Part shown: positions 26,765 through 33,281 of the stretch, in pieces
Layout of the letters: each line of letters opens with the position of its first letter
How positions within the stretch are numbered: position 1 is the stretch's first letter
Assembly (NCBI GenBank): GCA_011620215.1
Contig: WOZP01000067.1
Coordinates: 4,837 to 38,117 of the forward strand
Reading direction: 5' to 3'
Length of the DNA: 33,281 bases
DNA from: Rugosibacter sp.
GTDB taxonomy: Bacteria; Pseudomonadota; Gammaproteobacteria; Burkholderiales; Rhodocyclaceae
Program-made: the position numbers and the translations under genes
The notes under the pieces: generated by a model
What the model saw: only the letters and a program-made list of their open reading frames with translations
Database searches by the model: none
What the model was told of the DNA's origin: nothing

Positions 26765-28540
26765 ATGAATCCCTTATCAGTCATTCACAAAACATCTGCC
26801 GACCTGCGGGTCGAACCGAACCTGCTCGATTACGAAAAGACGCGCAAGACATTCACCTGGGAAGCCGCACAAGCGGAACTTGCCGGACTCCCCGGCGGCG
26901 GCCTTAACATCGCCTGGGAAGCGGTGGAACGGCATGCGGCCGGGGTCTTGCGGGATAAGGTCGCCTTGCGTTTTTTGAGTGCCACGGCGCCACCCCGCAA
27001 TCTCAACTACGGGGATTTGTCCCGCCTGACCAACCGCTTTGCCAACGTCCTGAAAAAACTCGGTGTCGCCAAAGGTGAGCGCCTGTTCATTCTGGCCGGA
27101 CGTATCCCTGAGCTTTACATCGCACTGCTGGGCAGCTTGAAAAATGGCACTATCGTCTCCCCGCTATTTTCCGCCTTCGGCCCGGAACCCATTGCTACGC
27201 GCGTGAACCTCGGGCAATGCAAGGTGCTGGTCACCACGGATTTTCTCTACCAGCGCAAGATTGAAAAATGGCGCGAGACCATGCCTTCGCTGCAGCATGT
27301 ACTCCTCGTCGCGGAAGACGGCGGGCAGACGAACATTCCTGGCACGCTGGATTTCGCCAGCCTGATGGCGGAGGCCAGTGACGCCTTCGAGATCGAGCGC
27401 ACCACGGCGGAAGACGCTTCGCTCCTGCATTTCACCAGCGGCACCACCGGCATGCCCAAAGGCGCCATTCACGTACACGCAGCGGTGGCGACGCACTATG
27501 CCACCGGCAAATACGCGCTCGACCTGCATGCGGATGACATTTACTGGTGCACCGCGGATCCCGGCTGGGTAACCGGCACCTCCTACGGCATTATTGCGCC
27601 GCTGCTGCATGGGGTGACTTCGATTATTGACTGTGAGGAGTTCGATGCCGAGCGCTGGTACCGCATCCTGCAGGACGAAAAAGTCGGCGTTTGGTACACG
27701 GCGCCGACGGCCATCCGCATGCTGATGAAGGCCGGCGCCGAGGTCGCGCGGAAATACAGCCATCCGCAACTGCGTTTTATCGCCAGTGTCGGCGAGCCGC
27801 TCAATCCGGAGGCGGTGTGGTGGGGCAAGCAAGTACTGGGCTTGCCCATCCACGACAACTGGTGGCAGACGGAAACCGGCGGCATCATGATCGCCAACAC
27901 ACCCGCCTTCGACATCAAGCCCGGCTCCATGGGCCGCCCCCTGCCCGGGGTTGAAGCCTGCATCGTGCGGCGCCATGAGGCGACGGGAGAGGTTGAGGTG
28001 ATCGAAGAACCGGATACGGACGGCGAACTGGCGCTGCGTCGCGGCTGGCCTTCGATGTTCCGCGGCTATCTCAATAACGAGGAACGCTACCGCAAATGCT
28101 TTGCCGGTGAGCTTTATCTGACGGGCGATCTGGCCCGGCGCGATGCGGATGGTTACTTCTGGTTCATCGGCCGCGCCGACGACATCATCAAATCGGCAGG
28201 CCACCTGATCGGCCCCTTCGAGGTGGAGAGCGCACTCATGGAACATCCTGCGGTTGCAGAAGCTGGCGTCATCGGCAAGCCCGACCCGATGCTTGGCGAA
28301 ATGGTGAAAGCCTTCGTTTCGCTCAACAAGGGTTACACCGAGAGCGAGGCACTGCGCAGCGAATTGCTCGGCCACGCCAGGAAGCGCCTTGGCGCTGCTG
28401 TAGCGCCAAAGGAAATCACCTTTCTGCCCACGCTGCCGCGCACGCGCAGCGGCAAGATCATGCGCCGTCTGCTGAAAGCCCGCGAACTCGGGCTGCCTGA
28501 AGGTGACACCAGCACACTGGAAAGCGGAGGCTCGGCATGA
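26765..28540 (+). CDS. AMP-forming acetyl/acyl-CoA synthetase (AcsA-like)
   Basis: 591-aa member of the ANL superfamily, closest in style to the short AcsA enzymes of Bacillus (about 570 aa) rather than E. coli Acs (652 aa). Visible: P-loop [14 protein letters not shown], the AcsA-typical [23 protein letters not shown] for acyl/AMP binding, hinge [20 protein letters not shown], and the catalytic Lys in [10 protein letters not shown] (the lysine commonly acetylated for control). The WWQTETG Trp usually limits the pocket to acetate or propionate. Its TGA overlaps the E1alpha ATG by 4 nt. First gene of a five-gene coupled operon; ribosome site weak (GGA). Because an ACP closes the operon, the acceptor might not be only CoA (inference). 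Confidence 0.9.
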   Translation: MNPLSVIHKTSADLRVEPNLLDYEKTRKTFTWEAAQAELAGLPGGGLNIAWEAVERHAAGVLRDKVALRFLSATAPPRNLNYGDLSRLTNRFANVLKKLGVAKGERLFILAGRIPELYIALLGSLKNGTIVSPLFSAFGPEPIATRVNLGQCKVLVTTDFLYQRKIEKWRETMPSLQHVLLVAEDGGQTNIPGTLDFASLMAEASDAFEIERTTAEDASLLHFTSGTTGMPKGAIHVHAAVATHYATGKYALDLHADDIYWCTADPGWVTGTSYGIIAPLLHGVTSIIDCEEFDAERWYRILQDEKVGVWYTAPTAIRMLMKAGAEVARKYSHPQLRFIASVGEPLNPEAVWWGKQVLGLPIHDNWWQTETGGIMIANTPAFDIKPGSMGRPLPGVEACIVRRHEATGEVEVIEEPDTDGELALRRGWPSMFRGYLNNEERYRKCFAGELYLTGDLARRDADGYFWFIGRADDIIKSAGHLIGPFEVESALMEHPAVAEAGVIGKPDPMLGEMVKAFVSLNKGYTESEALRSELLGHARKRLGAAVAPKEITFLPTLPRTRSGKIMRRLLKARELGLPEGDTSTLESGGSA

Positions 28541-29541
28541 TCGCGCCCCCCCCCAGCGGCCCCGTGCCTTACGCGCGGGATTTCGCCCGGCAACTGCTGA
28601 CTGACATGCTGCGCATCCGGCGCATGGAAGAAAAATCGGCGGAACTCTACGGCGCGGGCAAGATACGCGGCTTTTTGCATCTCTACATCGGCGAAGAAGC
28701 CGTTGCCGTTGGTGCATTGCATGCGCTGCAAGCCGAGGACAATCTGGTGACCACCTATCGCGAGCATGCGCACGCGCTGGTACGCGGCATGCCCATGGAC
28801 GTCATCATGGCCGAAATGTATGGCAAGCGCGAAGGTTGCTCTTTGGGGCGTGGCGGATCGATGCACCTGTTCGACAAGCGCACACGGTTATTCGGCGGTA
28901 ACGCGATTGTCGCCGGGGGCTTGCCGGTGGCAGCCGGGCTTGCACTGGCGGACAAAATGCAGAAAACGGATCGCATCACGGCCTGCTTCTTCGGCGATGG
29001 CGCGGTGGCGGAAGGCGCATTTCACGAAACAATGAACTTGGCGGCGCTGTGGCAACTGCCGGTGCTGTTCTGCTGTGAAAACAACCGCTATGCCATGGGC
29101 ACGGCGCTGGAACGTTCCGAATCGCAGACCGACCTGTGCGCCAAGGCGGCCTCCTACAAGATGCCGACGATCAAAACGGATGGCATGGATGTCGTCGCCG
29201 TACACGAAGCGACCCGCGAGGCACAGGCGCAGGTGCGCTCTGGCGCCGGACCACTGTTTATTGAATATCAGACCTACCGCTTTCGCGCCCACTCGATGTT
29301 CGATGCCGAGCTCTACCGCAGCAAGGCGGAGGTGGAGGAATGGAAGACGCGCGGCCCGATTCACACCTTTAGCGCACGGCTCAAGCAAGAAGGCAAACTC
29401 AGCGAGGAGGAGTTTCTTGCCCTTGATGCAGAAGTCAATGCCGAGGTAGCGGCGGCCGTGACTTTCGCCGAAGCCGGCACATGGGAACCGCTGGAACATA
29501 TGCTGGCCGATGTTTATACCCCCGCAGGAGGCCAGCTGTGA
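28537..29541 (+). CDS. pdhA: 2-oxoacid (pyruvate-type) dehydrogenase E1 component, alpha subunit
   Basis: 334-aa TPP-dependent alpha subunit that decarboxylates a 2-oxoacid. Visible: [40 protein letters not shown], the TPP motif [15 protein letters not shown] ... ENN, and the loop [15 protein letters not shown]. These fit heterotetrameric pyruvate dehydrogenases better than acetoin or branched-chain forms, but substrate is not certain. ATG overlaps the synthetase stop (ATGA); its own TGA overlaps the E1beta GTG. The N-terminus begins with a Pro-rich stretch containing an eight-C run in the DNA (28547-28554), a potential slippage site. Confidence 0.92.
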   Translation: MIAPPPSGPVPYARDFARQLLTDMLRIRRMEEKSAELYGAGKIRGFLHLYIGEEAVAVGALHALQAEDNLVTTYREHAHALVRGMPMDVIMAEMYGKREGCSLGRGGSMHLFDKRTRLFGGNAIVAGGLPVAAGLALADKMQKTDRITACFFGDGAVAEGAFHETMNLAALWQLPVLFCCENNRYAMGTALERSESQTDLCAKAASYKMPTIKTDGMDVVAVHEATREAQAQVRSGAGPLFIEYQTYRFRAHSMFDAELYRSKAEVEEWKTRGPIHTFSARLKQEGKLSEEEFLALDAEVNAEVAAAVTFAEAGTWEPLEHMLADVYTPAGGQL

Positions 29542-30536
29542 TCGATAACACTAACAAAAAACGCATCAGCTACCGCGACGCCTTGCATGACGGCTTGCGC
29601 GAAGCACTGCAGCAGGATCCGCGCGTCTTCCTGCTCGGCGAGGATGTCGGCCGCTACGGTGGCACCTATGCCGTATCGAAAAACCTGCTCGACGAATTCG
29701 GCCCAGAGCGCATTCGCGACACGCCGCTCTCGGAGCTGGCCTTTGTCGGCATGGGCATCGGTGCGGCACTGGGCGGCATGCGCCCCATCGTCGAAGTGAT
29801 GACGGTGAATTTCAGCCTGCTGGCGCTGGACCAGATCATCAACACGGCGGCGATCTATCACCACATGTCCGGCGGCCAGTTTTCGGTGCCGCTGGTGATC
29901 CGCATGTCCACGGGTGCGGGCCGGCAGGTGGCAGCGCAACATTCCAACAGTTTTGAAGGCTGGTTTGCGCACATTCCCGGTATCAAGATTCTGGCCCCGG
30001 CAACGATTGACGACGCCCGCCACATGCTCGCCGCCGCGCTGGCGGATCCTGATCCGGTCCTCCTCTTCGAGCACGCAGCGCTCTACAACATGGAAGGCGA
30101 ATTGCCTGCCGACGGTTCGGTAGACATCAAGTCAGCCAAAGTGCGCCGCGCAGGCACGGACGTGGCGCTGATCACCTATGGCGGCTCCCTGCCCAAGGCG
30201 CTGCAGGCAGCCGAGGCATTAGCGCAGGAAAACATCAGCGCCGAAGTGCTCGACCTGCGCGTACTGCGCCCGCTGGATACCGGGGCCATCGTGGCGTCGG
30301 TGCGCAAATGCCATCGCGCGGTGGTGATTGACGAGGGCTGGCGCAGCGGCAGCCTCTCCGCCGAGGTCATGGCGCGCATCATGGAGCAGGCTTTTTTTGA
30401 CTTGGACGCACCCGTGGCACGTGTCTGCGCGGAAGAAGTGCCCATCCCCTACGCCCGTCATCTGGAAGAAGCCGCCCTGCCCCAGCCGGAAAAAATCATC
30501 ACGGCGGTAAAAGCCTTGCTCGGAGAATCCGCATGA
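29538..30536 (+). CDS. pdhB: 2-oxoacid (pyruvate-type) dehydrogenase E1 component, beta subunit
   Basis: 332-aa transketolase-like beta subunit. Visible: [55 protein letters not shown] and the C-terminal [18 protein letters not shown] typical of pyruvate-type E1beta. Start is GTG 29538, six nt after a perfect AGGAGG and overlapping the E1alpha TGA (GTGA); an ATG 19 codons earlier lies inside E1alpha and gives an unconserved leader. The stop overlaps the E2 ATG by 4 nt. The regular overlaps imply matched subunit synthesis. Confidence 0.92.
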   Translation: MIDNTNKKRISYRDALHDGLREALQQDPRVFLLGEDVGRYGGTYAVSKNLLDEFGPERIRDTPLSELAFVGMGIGAALGGMRPIVEVMTVNFSLLALDQIINTAAIYHHMSGGQFSVPLVIRMSTGAGRQVAAQHSNSFEGWFAHIPGIKILAPATIDDARHMLAAALADPDPVLLFEHAALYNMEGELPADGSVDIKSAKVRRAGTDVALITYGGSLPKALQAAEALAQENISAEVLDLRVLRPLDTGAIVASVRKCHRAVVIDEGWRSGSLSAEVMARIMEQAFFDLDAPVARVCAEEVPIPYARHLEEAALPQPEKIITAVKALLGESA

Positions 30537-31777
30537 TCGAATTCAAGCTACCCTCGCTAGGCGCCGACATGGACGAAGGCACGTTGCTGGAGTGGCTGGT
30601 GCATCCCGGCGACAAGGTGAAAAAGGGACAGATCGTCGCGGTTGTGGATACCTCCAAAACTGCCGTGGATGTGGAATGCTGGCAGGAAGGCACGGTGGCC
30701 GATCTGCTGGTGGAACCGCAACAGAAGGTGCCGGTGGGCACTGTGCTGGCCTTGCTGCTCGAAGCCGGCGAAAGCGCTGCTGACGCGGAGAAGTACAAGC
30801 GAGAAAATCTTGCCCCACCGATAGCGGCTGCGCCGGTCGTTGCTACGCCCCCTGCGCCTGCGCCGACCATCAGCGCTCCAATGAAAAAGTCGGCGCTGGC
30901 GGGACGGCGGCCCATCACGCCGATCGCCCGTCGGCGTGCGCAGGAACTGACCGTAGACCTCGACACAGTCACAGGCAGTGGCCCCGACGGCGCCGTCACG
31001 CTGGAAGACGTGGAACAAGCCGCAGCAAGACGTGCCCAGGGCGCGGCCGCATCCAATGACAAACAGGCAAACAAGCCGACGGACAGGCAGGCCGAGATGC
31101 GCAAAGCCATTGCCGCCGCCATGAGCCGCTCCAAACGCGAGATTCCGCATTACTACCTGGCCGAACCCATTCCCATGGCGCGCGCCCTGGCCTGGCTGGC
31201 GCAAGAGAATATCCAGCGTCCCATGGCGGAACGGCTGCTGCCCGCCGTGCTGTTACTCAAGGCTGTGGCCAAGACCCTGCACGAATATCCCGAACTTAAC
31301 GGCTTTTATCGCGATGGCGCTTTCCAGCAGGCCATGCGCGTGAATCCCGGCGTCGCCGTTGCCATGCGTCAGGGCGGCCTCCTGGCGCCGGCCCTGCTGG
31401 ACGCCGACCAGAAAAACCTCACTACCCTGATGCAAGAGTTGAGCGATCTGGTCAAACGCACCCGCGCAGGCTCGCTCAAGAGTTCCGAACTATCGGAAGC
31501 CACCATCACCGTGACCAATCTCGGTGACCAAGGCGTGGAATCAGTGTTTGGTGTTATCTACCCACCGCAGGTCGCCCTGGTGGGTTTTGGCCGCATCATT
31601 GACAAAGCCTGGGTTGAAGGCGGACAAGTCAAGGTGCAGCCGATCGTTGTGGCCAGCCTGGCCGCAGACCATCGCGTATCGGATGGACATCGCGGCGCCT
31701 TGTTCCTCACCAGCTTGCGGGAACATTTGCAGCAGCCGGAAACACTGGATACAACTCAAGAAAGTGAACCATCATGA
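30533..31777 (+). CDS. pdhC: dihydrolipoamide acyltransferase (E2) of the 2-oxoacid dehydrogenase
   Basis: 414-aa E2. Order: one lipoyl domain (1-80) with lipoylated Lys42 in [11 protein letters not shown] (most E2s have DKA; here SKT, so recognition by lipoate enzymes is slightly unusual), Ala/Pro linker, E1/E3-binding domain [14 protein letters not shown] (about 124-160), and the catalytic domain with [10 protein letters not shown] matching the HRxxDG acyltransferase motif. It transfers the acyl group from E1 to CoA. No E3 gene is in the window, so dihydrolipoamide dehydrogenase must come from elsewhere. The linker codons near residue 118-126 contain one exact copy of the dispersed repeat. 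ATGA overlaps on both sides. Confidence 0.92.
   Translation: MIEFKLPSLGADMDEGTLLEWLVHPGDKVKKGQIVAVVDTSKTAVDVECWQEGTVADLLVEPQQKVPVGTVLALLLEAGESAADAEKYKRENLAPPIAAAPVVATPPAPAPTISAPMKKSALAGRRPITPIARRRAQELTVDLDTVTGSGPDGAVTLEDVEQAAARRAQGAAASNDKQANKPTDRQAEMRKAIAAAMSRSKREIPHYYLAEPIPMARALAWLAQENIQRPMAERLLPAVLLLKAVAKTLHEYPELNGFYRDGAFQQAMRVNPGVAVAMRQGGLLAPALLDADQKNLTTLMQELSDLVKRTRAGSLKSSELSEATITVTNLGDQGVESVFGVIYPPQVALVGFGRIIDKAWVEGGQVKVQPIVVASLAADHRVSDGHRGALFLTSLREHLQQPETLDTTQESEPS
30884..30909 (-). repeat. dispersed repeat, copy within the E2 gene
   Basis: Plus strand AAAAAGTCGGCGCTGGCG (30884-30901), two variable bases (GG), then ACGGCG (30904-30909). It is the exact reverse complement of the core found in glk and upstream of glgB. 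It lies in the Ala/Pro-rich linker between lipoyl and E1/E3-binding domains. Confidence 0.75.
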
Positions 31778-32019
31778 CTGAAAATGAAGTGAAACAGGTC
31801 GCGTTGTCGGTGCTGGTCTCCATCGCGCCGGAAGTCGCCGACGCAGAATTGCAGGCGGACAAACCATTGCGCCGGCAGGTGGACCTGGATTCAATGGACT
31901 GGCTCAACTTCCTGCTCGGCCTGAACGAAAAACTGCACGTCGAGATTCCTGAAGCCGACTATGCCAGACTGGTGACTCTCAACGATGTCGTGAAGTATCT
32001 GGTCGCCAAACTGCCATGA
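31774..32019 (+). CDS. acyl carrier protein
   Basis: 81-aa acidic four-helix carrier. The phosphopantetheine attachment Ser40 sits in LDSMDW (DSL in canonical AcpP, here DSM), and the helix III end reads TLNDVVKYLV. It is clearly diverged from housekeeping AcpP, so a specialised ACP is expected. Its ATG overlaps the E2 stop by 4 nt, making it the fifth coupled gene of the synthetase-dehydrogenase operon. No ketosynthase, phosphopantetheinyl transferase or other fatty-acid gene is adjacent. Possible partners are the synthetase or the E2 (inference). Confidence 0.88.
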   Translation: MTENEVKQVALSVLVSIAPEVADAELQADKPLRRQVDLDSMDWLNFLLGLNEKLHVEIPEADYARLVTLNDVVKYLVAKLP

Positions 32020-32059
32020 AAATGAGCCAGCCCCGTCCTGCCGTTCAGGAGCCACCGGC

Positions 32060-33281
32060 ATGCTAGTCACCATACGTCAGATGGTGCTCACGTTGTCGCG
32101 GGCAGTCGATCTGGTCGGCGTGAACGATGTCTTTCACGGCAGGCGGGTAGGCATGATCGCAGTGGAATGCGCCAAGGCGCTCGGCTGTGACGCAGCCACC
32201 CAGCATTTGTTATTCGATGCCGGGCTCCTGCATGACTGTGGCGTGTCATCCACCAAAGAGCATCACGTGCTCATCAATGAGTTCGATTGGGAGGGCATGA
32301 GCCTTCACTGCGAGAAAGGTTATGCGCTGCTGCACAGCTTTGCGCCACTGGCCCATCTGGCGCCGCTGGTGCGCTACCACCATACCCACTGGGAGTCCAT
32401 GCCAGGACTGCAAATCGATCCGCTCATTGCCCGCCACGCAAACATCATTCAACTCGCAGACAGGGTGGATGCGCTGGCGGCGAAATACTACCAGGACGGA
32501 CCGCTGCTGCTGCACGTCGGCGAGATCCGCGACTTGATCCATCACTATCGCGGGCAGTTTTTCGCGCCCGCCCTGGTTGACGCCTTTCTCGAGGCCTCCG
32601 CGCCGGAAGCCTTCTGGCTGCAACTGGATCCAGCCTACATTCCGCAATACATCAACGAGATGGGGCTGTTCAGCGAAACCCGCGCCAGCACGCTCGCCGA
32701 ACTCAAACAGTTTGCCTTCCTCATTGCGCATATTGTGGACGCAAAATCCCACTTCACGGCCGAGCATTCGATAGGTGTCGCAAGGCTTTCCCGCTTCCTT
32801 GGACAACTGGCCGGATTTTCCGGGGAGCATCTCGACAAGCTGGAAATCGCAGCGCTCTTGCATGACATCGGCAAGCTTCAAGTACCCGATGAAATACTGG
32901 AAAGCCATACCGCACTCACCCCTGCCGAATTCGCCGTGATGAAAAAGCACAGCTTTGCGACTTACCAGATTCTGCGCCAGGTAGGCGGTTTTGAAGAGCT
33001 GGCCGTGTGGGCAGCCCAGCATCATGAATCGCCCAATGGCAGCGGCTACCCCTTCCATCTCAAGGGGGACGCGATTTCCATTGAAGCGCGCATCATCAAG
33101 ATTGCCGACATCTACCAGGCGCTTGCCCAACAACGTCCTTACCGGCAATCAACACCTGCCGCAGAGGTACTCGAACTACTGCGCAAAATGCAGGCAGGCG
33201 GCGAAGTAGATGGCGCTCTGGTCGATAAGCTGGCGTTGCATCTGGATGAGTGCCACAGCGTGGCAAAGGGAGAAACCGCAG
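32060..33281 (+). CDS. tandem HD / HD-GYP domain phosphodiesterase, 3' end outside window
   Basis: An open frame of 407 codons reaches the window edge without a stop, so the gene is truncated at its 3' end. Two HD domains are visible. The first (about 1-140) has His26, LLHDCG with His58/Asp59 and YHHTHW. The second (about 215-380) is HD-GYP: EHSIGVARL, LLHDIGKLQVP with His268/Asp269, HHESPNGSGYP at 321-331, and IADIYQALAQQRPYR. HD-GYP proteins hydrolyse cyclic di-GMP; the first HD may be a degenerate partner domain. ATG 32060 is supported by AGGAG 8 nt upstream. It follows the ACP gene by 40 nt, so it probably belongs to the same transcript. Confidence 0.88.
   Translation, partial: MLVTIRQMVLTLSRAVDLVGVNDVFHGRRVGMIAVECAKALGCDAATQHLLFDAGLLHDCGVSSTKEHHVLINEFDWEGMSLHCEKGYALLHSFAPLAHLAPLVRYHHTHWESMPGLQIDPLIARHANIIQLADRVDALAAKYYQDGPLLLHVGEIRDLIHHYRGQFFAPALVDAFLEASAPEAFWLQLDPAYIPQYINEMGLFSETRASTLAELKQFAFLIAHIVDAKSHFTAEHSIGVARLSRFLGQLAGFSGEHLDKLEIAALLHDIGKLQVPDEILESHTALTPAEFAVMKKHSFATYQILRQVGGFEELAVWAAQHHESPNGSGYPFHLKGDAISIEARIIKIADIYQALAQQRPYRQSTPAAEVLELLRKMQAGGEVDGALVDKLALHLDECHSVAKGETA

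Noticed and set aside
27678-27703. Further likeness to the dispersed repeat in the synthetase gene (AAAAAGTCGGCG, 8 nt, ACGGCG)
   Set aside because: It encodes the strongly conserved [10 protein letters not shown] motif of AcsA proteins, so protein conservation and codon choice explain it; the central part of the core does not match.
27164-28717. Long 517-codon open frame on the minus strand across the synthetase gene
   Set aside because: It is antisense to a clearly conserved gene and its translation is rich in His/Arg/Gly with no family motif; a codon-bias shadow.
32022-32066. Fourteen-codon frame (ATG 32022) between the ACP and HD-GYP genes
   Set aside because: Too short, no ribosome site of its own, and it overlaps the better supported HD-GYP start.
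32246-33148. 300-codon minus-strand frame near the right end
   Set aside because: The opposite strand carries an open HD-GYP frame with clear catalytic motifs running off the window; the minus frame has none.
1-33281. tRNA, rRNA, CRISPR array, prophage or transposase genes
   Set aside because: Looked for on both strands; no cloverleaf-like T-loop/anticodon patterns, no regularly spaced repeats and no integrase/transposase motifs were seen.

Overview
The window is 33.3 kb of densely packed chromosomal DNA, by eye mid-50s percent GC, with genes on both strands and many 4-nt start/stop overlaps. Gene content (RecG, ThyA, MogA, glucokinase, GlgB, an M17 aminopeptidase, a pyruvate-dehydrogenase-type operon, PAS-kinase/NarL-type signalling) and protein style suggest a proteobacterium, most likely a betaproteobacterium of the Nitrosomonadales type. 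That placement is inference. I see no rRNA, tRNA, CRISPR array, prophage or intact insertion sequence.

Layout. (1) 1-8.2 kb, housekeeping: a nitronate-monooxygenase-like flavoprotein with a cysteine-rich tail; a leftward set ridA-recG-MFS transporter; a SPOR-domain membrane protein; mogA; a serine carboxylesterase; and a membrane-anchored diguanylate cyclase. (2) 8.3-13.9 kb: an M17 aminopeptidase, then a rightward AmmeMemoRadiSam cassette (MEMO1-like, AMMECR1-like and radical SAM proteins with overlapping ends) followed by an alpha/beta hydrolase, which converges on a phosphoribosyltransferase. (3) 14.0-18.0 kb: thyA, glk and, facing them, glgB. (4) 18.0-18.44 kb: a 450-nt gap holding a dispersed repeat, a perfect 14-bp inverted repeat and a good sigma70-type promoter. 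(5) 18.4-21.9 kb: a cytoplasmic double-PAS histidine kinase and NarL-type response regulator, a lone receiver protein and a small PAS protein. (6) 21.9-26.6 kb: a DUF2934 coiled-coil protein, a small lipoprotein, Hsp20, an orphan GroEL lacking the GGM tail, and cyclopropane-fatty-acid synthase. (7) 26.8-33.3 kb: a tightly coupled operon of an AMP-forming acyl-CoA synthetase, 2-oxoacid dehydrogenase E1alpha, E1beta and E2, and an acyl carrier protein, then a tandem-HD/HD-GYP protein that runs off the window.

How it may work together (inference): from 18.4 kb on, almost everything is rightward and fits a stress or energy-limitation programme run by the kinase/regulator pair, covering protein folding (Hsp20, GroEL), membrane lipid modification (CFA synthase), acyl-group metabolism (synthetase, dehydrogenase, ACP) and c-di-GMP turnover (HD-GYP). 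A GacA-box-like palindrome lies just after the regulator gene. The two most system-like units are the synthetase/dehydrogenase/ACP operon and the AmmeMemoRadiSam cassette. The most unexpected non-coding signal is a dispersed 26-bp element with three exact 18-bp cores.
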